64,000 nucleotides of DNA, taken from the NCBI GenBank assembly GCA_015680685.1, contig MNCI01002704.1, positions 467,838 to 531,837 of the forward strand, written 5' to 3'. The notes beneath the pieces are model-generated. The model worked only from the letters and a program-made list of their open reading frames with translations, was not told where the DNA came from and did no database searches. Below are positions 11,741-22,680 of this stretch, in pieces. The position numbers were made by a program, and so were the translations under genes. Position 1 is the stretch's first letter, and each line of letters starts with the position of its first letter. This stretch comes from Gnetum montanum. Taxonomy: Eukaryota; Streptophyta; Gnetopsida; Gnetales; Gnetaceae.

Positions 11741-12429
11741 ACATGTTTATTTTATCAAAAATGGCTTAAAATAGGCTCTAAATGGCAAAGCAAAAGTGAA
11801 TTCTAGCAAATAGAATTTAAACATGATCAAAGAAAGAAAAAATGATTGAAAATGAAGCAAATACTAAAACTACTAAGTGGAGGGTAAGGGGATTTACCCT
11901 TTTACAAAAAATGGAAAGCTAGGAAAGTTGGTTTTAAGCCTCACCTATGTTGGCCTCCCAACTGCCTCTATGCTGGGTATGGTAGGGGGGGAAAGAAGGG
12001 GGATGATATGATGTAAATCTCACACCTTCTAACTCAACATTGATGAAGGGAAGGTCAAAAACCAAAGTGGAAAGCTTGAGATTTCCCATTGAAACTTAGT
12101 TTTAGCAAGCTACCAATTTTCTCAGCTTGAAAAAATGGAGGGGAAGCTAACTTTTGGAAGACTAGTAATTTCTGGAAGGGCTACACCACCAACCCTAGAA
12201 ACTAGAAAAATTGGAATTACCAGTAAAAAGAAAAAGAGGGAAGGTTTCAATGCTAGCTTTGGGGCTAAATAACTCACAAGTTCTATGAAAAACAAACACC
12301 ACCCAACCACCTACAACTTCTATGCTAAAGTATCTATTATAGGGGGGAAGGGGTAGCATTAATCTTTTAAAGGTTTTAGTCATATGGTAACATTGGCCTT
12401 GAAATCTATAGTAACTACTATGAAAATCT
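11741..12429. other. Non-coding stretch between E1 gag and repeat R1
   Basis: No gene is seen. On the minus strand it would be the leader between a 5' LTR and gag of E1. It contains two related phrases around caccta-caacttc-tatgct (12292 and 12441) that also open repeat R1, hinting at an internal duplication. Confidence 0.35.
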
Positions 12430-14145
12430 TGAAAATCCAAACACCTACAACTCCCATGCTAGGCTTTAGTTGCAAGGGGAGTGGATTACAACATTGTTTG
12501 ATGCAAAAATTCAAAGGTTTTAAAGTGACAACTTGAAAATTCTAGGATAATAGGTAGCATTGGCAATGATGATCACAAGATTGGACATAGAAATCAGGCA
12601 GAGGACCTCTTTCTAACATCAAGAAAATTGTTGCAATCAAAAAAATCAATTGCTGGAAAGAACTAATGGATCTTGTGTAGCAATCCTCAATCCTGAATCC
12701 CTAGGGCCTTCAAAAAAATGGGATTTGGGGTGCCCTAGCCAATCTAGAAGATCAACTAGGGACTTACAAAATGAAAAATAGGGTAATAGAAATAGAATGC
12801 TAAAAGTGATAATAGATCTGAATAATGCACAAAAAATAAATGAATATATTTTGCACAAAAAACATAGAACTTAAAACTTTATTGAGAAAGAATAAAGAAT
12901 AAGTTAGAGAAATGTGTACAAATGATGCCAAAGTGGGTAGTAGGGAGGTTCACTTAGATGAAAGTTTAGGGTCTATTGAAGTCAACATAGTCAACTCCAT
13001 GAGCCAAATATCCTACCACTCCTAATGCTATCAAACCTCCAATGTTGCTACTCCATATTTGTAATGTTGGTTATGGTGGGTATTGAGAAGTGTCAAGAAT
13101 ATAGGCTACTCAAGTGCTCTACACTGGGAGTTGTGAATCCCAAGAGTGCAGTGTTGAGCTTGAAAATTCACAAATCTTAAAGGGGGTTATAGGGTCATAA
13201 GGTAATAGGGTTTTCATGTTGGGTTCAAGAGAATACAAGTATGAAAACCTGTAAGAACTCTTGAGTGCTTGAGAATATCCAAGTGTATAACTGTGAAAAA
13301 ATTGCTGAACTATCTAAAAATTGTGTAACCAATGCAAATAGTATATAATTGCAAAATTCTTAAGCCTTGAAAAATTTCCTTAACCATGTCAAAAAATTGT
13401 TAAACCTCTAAATGGTGTTTGAGGCTAGTTTTTATAGGTCATAGGCCATGAATGGTGCTACAAAATGGCTTTAATTTGGTTACACAATGGATGCAAATTG
13501 GCTGTCAAATTGCTACAAATTTCTACATTGTATAGGTGAGATGGGTGCCTAAATTTTGGGGGTTACTATATATAGTAAGTGCCTCCCCCATGGTCATTCT
13601 TTTTACTATAATAGTAATAGGAGCACACCTTCTATGCTAAAGATAGATCTTCCATGTTGAGCATTCTACGATCCTTGTTAGAGTGGTTGGTCAATGTTGG
13701 AGTGCATCGAGTGCTAAAATCTAGCTTTTGTGTCTTTCACAATAGGGACATGCTATTTCTACACTAGTAGGAAAAGTTTCCAAGATAAGGGAAAAACCCC
13801 CCACTCCTCCATGCTAGGGGTAGGTAAGATTTACCACCCTACAAGTGTTTCCATCATAGAAAAATGTATACCCTCCATAAAACACATCAAATTGCCATTT
13901 TTGACATTCCAAAAGGTAATTTTGACACCCTGAGCCCAAATATAAATACTATGTAACTCTTTTCACTTGGGGAATAAGGCTTTGATGACTTATGGGGCAT
14001 TGTTCAGCCCCAAAAGTATGGAATATGTGAGATTACTCTCCATGGGTTAAAATATTCACATTTACAATGAGGTTTTACCTTGGGTTTCATGGGGTGAAAG
14101 CTACATGATGGATATTGGCTATAACATAAAAAATTTAGTGATGTT
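12430..14145 (-). repeat. Dispersed repeat R1, copy 1 (possible 5' LTR of E1)
   Basis: About 1.7 kb aligns by eye, in the same orientation, with 28790-31345 once the 859-bp solo LTR there is removed. Shared phrases include the run around attttgggggttacta (13553/29780), a block at 13965-14110 matching 31160-31305, and an identical sharp end at gtttca. On the minus strand that end reads TGAAACA, so it could be the TG start of an LTR lying 5' of the E1 gag. No primer-binding site was recognised, so the LTR reading is inference. Confidence 0.5.
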
Positions 14146-14233
14146 TCACCTTGTAAGTCCATTTCATCTCATTGTATGAATGATCATAACTTGTGGTTTT
14201 GCGCAACATAGTGTAATTTCTTTAACTTGGTGA

Positions 14234-14261
14234 TACTAACATGTGTGTTTTTTTAAACAAG
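14234..14261 (+). promoter_or_regulatory. Candidate 3' splice site upstream of the aORF leader (E2)
   Basis: TACTAAC (14234-14240), a T run and AG at 14260-14261 stand in the spacing of a branch point and acceptor. The minus-strand copy E7 keeps the same TACTAAC (54070-54064), pyrimidine tract and AG (54045-54044). No donor partner was identified. Confidence 0.5.
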
Positions 14262-14283
14262 TATGCATTACATTCAACTCCTT

Positions 14284-14366
14284 AAGTGCCTAAGGACACT
14301 TCTAGGCATGGTTATACAAGGGTATTAAGGGTTTGAGCCCACATTTGGGAGGACCCACTTGTATAA
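14284..14366 (+). promoter_or_regulatory. Conserved two-hairpin RNA element (E2 copy)
   Basis: Hairpin H1 is aagtg-cctaagga-cactt (14284-14301). Hairpin H2 pairs TTATACAAG (14312-14320) with CTTGTATAA (14358-14366) around a 37-base loop that contains GGG-AGGA-CCC. The same plan recurs in E5, E6 and E7 with changed but still pairing bases. Its role is unknown. Confidence 0.6.
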
Positions 14367-15233
14367 TTATTATATCGTATACCTACCAAGTGATTCCACA
14401 TCATCTTGAGCCTTCCAATACCAATAAATATCAATTAAAACTTCCCTTATCACTCAAACTATCCATTCCAATAACATGAACTCATTACCCATCTCATCCA
14501 TCTTATAAATACTTCATGAACTTTCATAGCCTAATATTTCTTCTTGATGAATTTCTATGCCAAATTCTTGAAAAATATCCATCATCCATAGCCTAGGACC
14601 CTCTAAACATGCTTTATACCTTCCAAACTTTGAAATGATTCATTTTTAATGCTCAGAAATTATTGGAAAATGTGAATTTTTGGCCTCTAATATTGGATCC
14701 CCTATCCATAAAAACTATAAATATGCTTACACTTAGCCTAATTTCCATCATTTGTCACATTTGAGTCAAGGATATTTTTCCATTTTTCTTCTCAAATTTG
14801 AGCTCTGACCTCCTAACTTCCCCAAGACATAACTTGCACATTATCACTATGATTTTCATGACTTTTAAATCTATCTAATACTGAAGTGCTCATCTTCGTC
14901 ATGGGGGGTGCTAGTGAGGAAAATATGAGTCAATTTTTTGAAATCTCTAATGCCAGAAGGTATCATAAGGGTAAGTTTAAAGGAGGGTAACAAGAAGTTT
15001 TTAAAGAAAATCATTCATATCAAGGCCAAACAACTTTAATAATACTTCTAATCAACCATACTAATTATCTTGAGCCATAAAAAAGCACTAATGGGGTTAC
15101 CTTTTGAAAATTTTCTAACTCTACAATTATAATTAACTAAGAACTTAATGTAACTAAGAGTATGAGCAAGGTATATAACCATTAAGAATTTATGAGGACA
15201 CTTTAGTAACTCCAAATTCTTGATTGATTGCAG

Positions 15234-17970
15234 ATGGTCCCAAAGAGAGGATCATAAGGTGAACTTCTATAACCAACAAGTAAGAGACCAAGAGGCTGTG
15301 GAAGAGGCCAAACAGGGGAATAGGAGCCCCAAGTAGAACATGCAGAGCAAGAGCCTCAATACTTCATTATCCATCAAGAATTAGCCCAAGTAGAGGCAAA
15401 AGGATTGTAAGAACAAGCACAACACCTCAAACTATCACAAGAATGCCTCCAAGTCATCCAAGAGAAATCACTCTTGACCACAATAATTGTGGAAATGAAC
15501 TTTGGTCCATTCATGAAATTTGTTCTAGAAGTGGTAAGGATGCAACTCCAAGCATCATCACTATGGCCCATCTTATCAAATTGTGGTAAATGATATCTAG
15601 GAAAGGCCTACCAATTCTAGCATAATAAAGAAGAAGATACTATGGTCAACATAGAGGTAGTCTCTGTTTCATACTTAGTGAAGGTAATAATAGAATCTTT
15701 GAATGTGCCCAATGAAGGGGCAACATCAACATATCTCTCCACCAAATAAAACATAGAAACTAGAAAACTATGGTTGAGAAGAGCATATGGAAAAGAAGAT
15801 AAGGAATAGAATGAACTAACACTAGAGAAGAGAATCTATTTTAAAATTGACACATATCACTTGTTTTCCACCAAAAGGCTCAATAGGTTATCCACCTATG
15901 TAGCTAAAGAAAGTATGATTTTGATGGAAAAGTACAACATCAATGTCACACAACTCTATTTTATGGAAATTTAGAGGTGGTTTGAGGAAAAGAAGGAAAG
16001 GAAGCTCATACTTCCATTCCCTTGGCTAATTGGGAAGTTGTGCAAATATGGTAGAGTCCTAAGGTACACTAATGATGTCCTCTAGAAACCTCAAAATGCC
16101 TCATAGGCTGAAATGCTCGAGCTAACACCACCAAAGAAAGATCAAGTGAAGGTAGAGATAAAAGCTATGGAAACCACATAGAATGAACAACACTAGTAAG
16201 TGGATCCCAATGGTTAGTAGCAAGAGTAGCAGCAACAACAATAACAAGTCCCATCACTACCACTATTGGACTACATATCATCAATGTATCATCTACAACA
16301 AATTGTAGAAACTATTAGTTGGGGAAAATGGGAGAAGGCCAACCTCTATAGTGTGATCAATAGTGCCATTCAGCCCATCATTTCCATAGATCCTATAAGT
16401 GGAAAAATATCATTACAATCATGAGGAGAATCTCATTGATCACAACAAATTTCTAGAAACGCTACATCATTCTAAGTGATACCCAAAATAGGAGAGGAAG
16501 ACATGATTGTGGTTGTGTAGCACCAAGATGTAGCAGGAGTTGCAGAAGTGATCAAGGATCATATTAAGGAATCTTTTAATGTACCTATTATATAACCATT
16601 GGATCTAATTAAAGCCAAAGATGCTCAAATGCTAGCTAGAACCTCAATGACTCTTGTTGATCATGAGGATATGCTAGACTAATTGCTCTAGACTAGGCAA
16701 GTGATGTCCACTCTTTTTGACATTCTAAGTGATATCACTATAGTGCAATCAAAACTTATAGTGACAAATGGTAAGCTAGTCATGGAAGATACCAAGGAAG
16801 AGTATGCAAAAGCTGAAATCCTTATATTACAAGAAGAGCTCATGACCCTAAAGGCTGAACATACAGACCCAATTTAATTCATTGCACTAGACCAAATTGA
16901 ACAAAACAAAACAAAGCACATCAACCTCCTAATAGAGTAGGATGAGTAGATGGAGAACAAGAAAAATAAAGTTGAGTGAATTGCCTTAATATTAGAAGCA
17001 CAAGCATACACACATGCTAAAGCACTCATTGCAACACAAGAAGAGAATAAAAAACTTGCTGTAAACAACACCAAGTTAACCAACATTGAGAAGTAGAATA
17101 ACATCTTAGAGGAAAGCATCCACTAATTAAGAGAATAACTGATGAGAGTTAACCAAGACATGATTTGCTTAGCAAGAGAAAACCAAACCCTCTCAATGAA
17201 GGAGGTATGCACAATTAGACAAAAGTTAACCATTGAAATCAGTACATGGCAAAATGAAGCTAAGAAGCGCGAGAGGCTAAAAGAACACTTCCATGACCAA
17301 GTGGGGATGTACAAGCAAATCAATGAGAAGGAGATCTAGATGGCTAAGGCTCAAATTAGTGCCATATCAGCATAGAACATAGATTGGTAGCCCATCTTGG
17401 ATAGTTATTCTCATGTCCACTAAGTCGAATTTAAAAAAACAAAGACTTGCAAATAGAATATCTAAAAGAGTACATGGGGTTAGCTAACCTTTGTTATGCT
17501 AACTTGGCCATGTTAACAGTAGGCAAGCCTAGAAATGAACTTCAATAATAAGTAGTAGCCACATATACCTTATATGAAAAGGAGTTTGTAGATTGGAAAG
17601 ATGCCTTACAGAAACTTCAAGTGTCAAACTTTGAATTATAAGCAATAAAGGTTGGCTACCAAGGGCAAAAAGATGTTGTAGTGAACATGGCTAGAAGATT
17701 TTCAAATTACCATGAATTAGGAGAAAAGGCCAAAGCATTTGGAAAAGAGAAGAGACAATTTATGACATGGTATGTCAAAGCCAATCAATTATTTTTGCAT
17801 CTACCATGTCCATGGGATGTACCAGCTCCATCACATATTGCACAACAAGCATGGATGGTACATGACCTAAAAATAAAGGAAAATAAGCTTTAGGTGCTAC
17901 TTAATTAATACAAATTTTAGAAGCCTAATGACAAGCGGAAGCAACTAATGGAGGTGCCACCACCAGTAGA
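15234..17970 (+). pseudogene. aORF of element E2: broken long ORF between pol and 3' LTR
   Basis: The ATG abuts a CAG acceptor, and MVPKRG at the start matches MAPKRG in E7 and MTPK in E3. A first globular part includes a region like NFGPFMKFVLEVV (15495-15540) and a block reading ILPFPWLIGKLCKYG (about 16003-16040) shared by all three copies. The second half (16600-17700) is a long Glu/Lys/Gln-rich coiled coil; QDMICLARENQTLSMKEV (17156-17205) matches E7 closely. I recall similar blocks in the 'putative plant transposon protein' families associated with Athila elements; an HMM search is needed. The position is that of the env-like gene of Athila, but no transmembrane segment was seen. Many stops and frameshifts make it inactive. 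Confidence 0.6.
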
Positions 17971-18178
17971 AACTACATAAGCTACATCAAACTTGATCTA
18001 ATTTTGTTTTTCATCAAAGTTTATCCTATCATATCTTGTGACATTTTTGTAAAAACACCACTACATCATAAAGTGTCATGTAAATAGTGTCATGTAAATC
18101 TACCTCTCATTTTTGTAAGGAAACCTATCCTCATTTTGTTTTAACTAAAGGATAAGTTTTTAGGCAATTGTAGGGGTA

Positions 18179-18530
18179 TTATAAAGTTAATTTTTTCAAG
18201 GACTACAATATTGTAGCTTCAATATCATGGCACTAGCTACATTGTCATATATGTGATATCATATGATTCATGCTAGCCTATAAATATAGCACTTAGGTGC
18301 ACAGATCTACATAATTTTTCATTTCAAAGTAGCGTAACTCTTTCAATTTTTTTTCATGATTTTAGTTCTAAGAACTTACAAGTGTGAATGCCCATAGTGT
18401 AGTGCAATGTAGTGTATGAAGTCTTTATTCAAGCTTCTTTTACTTGGGCACAAGTGTGATCGGTAATAAAGATTGAGCTATTTCATACTATCATAGCATT
18501 CTCTTAGTTTACTATTCTACTATTTCCTAC
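18179..18530 (+). mobile_element. Partial 3' LTR of element E2
   Basis: It follows a polypurine-like taggggta (18171-18178) and aligns with the start of the E7 LTR (minus strand from 50114): TATAAATA in the U3, then caataaagat-type poly-A context near 18460. The first two bases are TT instead of TG. Similarity fades after about 18530, so the LTR is truncated. Confidence 0.55.
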
Positions 18531-19755
18531 ACCCCTTCATCTTCCACTTGTAACTAAATAAAATTAGTATAAAAATAAGTGAGAATCATCTACACGTACC
18601 TTGCTAGATGTTCAACAACTATTGCACTGGAGGAGAGGAATGGAGTACAAGGAAACTTACATGAACTATCAATCGTGTGCATGCTTGAAGTAACACATGT
18701 ACATACAATATCACTAGCATAATATATACTAAAGTGAACATATGACTACCACATAATCATAGATGTTATCATTTTTAGACATAATCAATCATACATCCGT
18801 TACACCACACCACATGCATCTCCACTACCATGCCCATGCCATCATACCCACTCCATATCATTCAGCAACACATAGACTACACAATCATAGATCAATCATA
18901 AAATATATTATCAAAGCTATGACTCACAAACTAATATCATCATATACATCTTACTCATATGGTCACTAGCATACCCACACTTAGTGTAGCATGTGAAATA
19001 TTATCATGCATACTCATAAAGAGTGATTCCCTATATGTCTTGTATTAGTCTTTTATTTATCCAATTGGTGCTAGGGTTCATCAACCAATGACCCATAACC
19101 ACTAGCCCTAATAAGGATTAGCTATAGGAATGAACATACCTATATCATGTACGAGCCATTGGGAAGAACATACCTATGCACTTCTACTCTTAGGATGATG
19201 CCTAAGACATGAGACTCACTAATGCATCATAATGGGGGTTAATCCATAACTACCTCTAGTGTGCCTCATCACTAATTGGTCCACACCCTTATGCTATTAC
19301 CACTTGCTAATGACTACTATAAGAATCATTCCAAAAACATGTATGAATCCAGACTAGCTTAAGCCAACCCATCCAAAACAAACATAATATCATCACATAT
19401 ATTCACACCTAAGAGTCACATTCATTTCATGAAAATAATACCACAACTTGATAAAACAAAATATCCTCCCACAACCATACTTCTTAAACTACATATAATT
19501 ATATAAAAATGATCACTATTAAAACCACAAAGATGATATATGCTAAAAGAGAAAAAAAATTCCACGATTAGGAAGTCCATGCAAAGATGATTGCAATGAT
19601 ACTAATTTCAACTCTATCGAACTCTTGGAAGAAACATTATATGTGTTTAAATTTTAATTAATAAAATAATAAATATTAATATTTAATTATAGTCAATGAT
19701 AATTAAAACTCCCAAAAAATCCTATGCAAAAATAAGCCAATAAAATATAATATTT
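18531..19755. other. AT-rich sequence, no gene recognised
   Basis: Only short open frames occur. The text is rich in cat/atca phrases and carries imperfect repeats of gaacatacctat (about 19133 and 19163). It separates the E2 LTR from the E3 pol and may be remnant sequence of another element. Confidence 0.4.
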
Positions 19756-22680
19756 CAATCATGCTAGTCTCATCAAGTTCATCACCAACTCTTCAATGAT
19801 GAACCTAATAATAGCAATTGGAAAGAGTTGGAGATCCCTAAAAATTTCAAACATGAGTCGTTAGAGTTGAGAACTCTACCTATCAACATGAAATATGCAT
19901 TTCTAAAAAATGGCAAGCCGGTGATAATCAATGTCAACCTTACTCCTAAGCATAAATAAATGTTGTTGAAGGTGGTCAAAAAATGACCAACAACCTTTGC
20001 TTGGTCATATCCCAAACTCACAAGGATAGATCATAGGATATGCTAGCATTGCATCTATATTGATCCAACCATGAAGCCAAAGAGATAGTTGTAGTGGTAG
20101 TTGAACCCCAAATTGAAGTAGATCATCAAAGAGAAAATTGAACAACTCCTTAAGGTAGGGTTCATCTATCCAATTGCAAATAGTGAGTGGGTTAGCCCAC
20201 TCATGATCTTGTCAAAGAAAGGTGGAAAATGGCAGATCTATATTGATTTTATACTATTGAACATGTCAATGTTCAAAGATCATTTCCCATTGCCATTTGT
20301 GGACCAAGTGTTGGATACTATCTCTAAACATTTCTATTATGGCTTTTTATATGAATATAGTGGTTGTAATCAGATTTAGATAACATTAGAAGATTAAGCC
20401 AAAACAACATTCATAGGTCCTTGGGGAATTTTTGCATATAAAAAGATGCCTCTTGGTCTATTCAATGCCTCTACAACATTCCAACACCTTGTCCTTAGTA
20501 TTTTTTAATAACTAATTAGTAGTGGGATGGAAGTTTTCATGGATGACTTTTCCACCTATGGTGCTACATTTGAGCAAGCCTTGGACTACCTTGAGTAAGT
20601 GCTTAAAAGGTGTATGGAGATCAATCTTAGGCTTAATTGGAAAAAGAGCCATCTCATGGTCCAAGAAGGTATTATGTTGGGGCATAAAATATCACAAGCT
20701 GGGATTGAGATGGATCCTAAAAAGATTAGAGTCACCTAAGGAATAACTCACCAACTAGAAACTATTAAAAATGTCTGGTCATTTCTTAGACACACTAGCT
20801 ACTACTGGCGATTTATAGAAAATTTCTCACTAAATTATTGGTCAAGCTTACAAAGAAAGATGCTCCATTCATATGGACCAAGGAATATGAAAAATCATTC
20901 CAACAACTTAAGAAGAAGCTTGTAAAAATTCCAATTCTACAAGCACCTAATTGGTCCCATCCATTTGATGTTATGACGACTACATCGAAGTATGCCTTGG
21001 GAGCTATGCTTATGTAATTGAATGATTAAAAAAATCCTTATTATATTCACTATTTAAGCTAAAGCATTGTGGGTTCACAACTTCATTACACCATAACAAA
21101 AAAAGAGTTGATGGCAGTGGTGTATGCCTTGGAGAAATTTAGGCACTATGTGCTTAGATACAAAGTGTTTATGCACAGTAATCATGGTATCATTTGCTTT
21201 CTCATGAATAAGTCGATGGTGAGCCCCCATGTCATACAATGGCTAGTGATCTTATAGGAGTTCAATCTTACAATGGTAGATCAAAAGAAAACTAAGAACA
21301 TGATCACTACTCACTTGTCTCAATTACAATAGAATAATAAAGAGAAGGAGAGCTAGTTCTCTGATCAATTTCTTAATGAACTCCTCTTTACTGATGCAAT
21401 AAATGAAGTCTCTACTAAACCAAAATGGTATGATGGAATTATCACTTATCTTCTCACTCAAGAGATTCCACAAGAGTTAGACCACTAGAAGAAAAAATAG
21501 TTTCTTCATCAGGCTAAACACTTAATGGAAATTAATGGACACCTTTACAAGGTGTGCACCAATGTCCTAGTTCATTGTTATGTTCCTAATGAAAATCAAC
21601 TACACATTCTCCAAGATGCTCATGAGGGCCCTTCTAGGAATCACTATGCAAGGAGTCACATGGTCATTAAGATCTTGCTAGCAAAGTATTATTGTCCAAA
21701 AATCTTCAAGGACATTTACTAATTCTTCTTCTCTTGTGAACACTATCAATGAGATGGTGGGATGATCGCTCAATGGAGGGGCCTCAATAATGGATCCAAC
21801 CATTGGAACCCTTCAACATTTGGAGCATAGACTTCATGGATTCCATCATGTCCATGTCAAATGGAAAGGTGTACATAATAGTCGTTGTTGACTATTGTAC
21901 CAAATGGGTAGAAGTAGCAACTATCACTGACTATACATCTTCTACTATTGTGTGGTTTGTACAACAAAATGTTGTAAATAGGTTTGGAGTACCATATGCA
22001 TTGATTTTTGACAATAGTACTCATTTTACAAGTACTACCTTTAGCATGCTTATGCAATGCTTGGGGGTTGAACATAAACTAACAACACCCTATCACCCCT
22101 AAGCCAATGGTCAAGATAAAGTTACTAATAGGAAGATCACTAAGATCTTAATGAGAACAATTAACAAATATAGGAGAGATTAGATCACAAAGCTCAATGA
22201 TGCCCTTTGGACCTACGACTTCACATGGAAACTCCTTATAGGCTACTCTACCTATGAGCTAGTGTATAGAAAACTTCCAACTCTTCCCATTCAATTTGAG
22301 CTCCATACACTTTCAACAACTTTTGACCTAGAACTTGACCTTAGCCTAGCACAAAAAGAAAGGTTGATTAACCTTAATGTGCTATATGAGAATTGACTAG
22401 TGGACTTGTCCTTGAATGAAGACCACAAGGAATTTAACAAAAAGCACCATAATCTTAGGATAAGAAAAGTTAAATTTCAACCTAAAGACAAGGTCCTCTA
22501 TTGAAACCCCACACAAGTACCTCAATGAAGTTCCAAATGTTGTAGGAAGGACCTTACATCATTTATGAAACCTTTTGTTCTAGGACGATGTTAATTTACA
22601 AACTTGAGAGCCCAAACAAGAAGCAACTAGTCAACATGCAACAATTCAAACCTTTCCATGAGCCTAAGTAAGCGAGTGTA
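19756..22680 (+). pseudogene. Athila-like Ty3/gypsy pol of element E3 (reverse transcriptase, RNase H, integrase), broken
   Basis: The order of pol domains is clear despite stops and shifts. A linker with LPINMKYAFLKNGKPVIINV (about 19880-19940) is typical of the Athila group. Reverse transcriptase has WVSPLMILSKKGGKWQIYID, KDHFPLPFVDQVLD, a decayed FLDGYSGYNQI block, MPLGLFNASTTFQ and catalytic FMDDFS (about 20538). RNase H shows YTITKKELMAVVYALEKF (21080-21135). Integrase follows with IWSIDFMDSI and VVVDYCTKWVE (21820-21915), then FGVPYALIFDNSTHF and LTTPYHP. The tail about 22250-22640 is the C-terminal integrase extension. The 5' LTR, gag and protease are missing upstream. Confidence 0.85.

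Larger units (their letters stand above)
14148..15233 (+). other. Post-pol non-coding leader of element E2
   Basis: This region aligns with 54130-53001 on the minus strand (E7) and in part with 63200-63440 (E6). It holds a splice-acceptor-like site (14234-14261), a hairpin block (14284-14366), a TCATGGGGGG polypurine motif (14899-14909) and a donor GTAAGT at 14971. The last 263 bases behave as an intron ending in CAG at 15231-15233, directly before the ATG of the aORF. The upstream pol of this copy is absent; repeat R1 abuts it. Confidence 0.55.

Noticed and set aside
18763-18969. 68-residue His-rich frame
   Set aside because: It arises from cat/atca-rich low-complexity text; no start context or homology was recognised.
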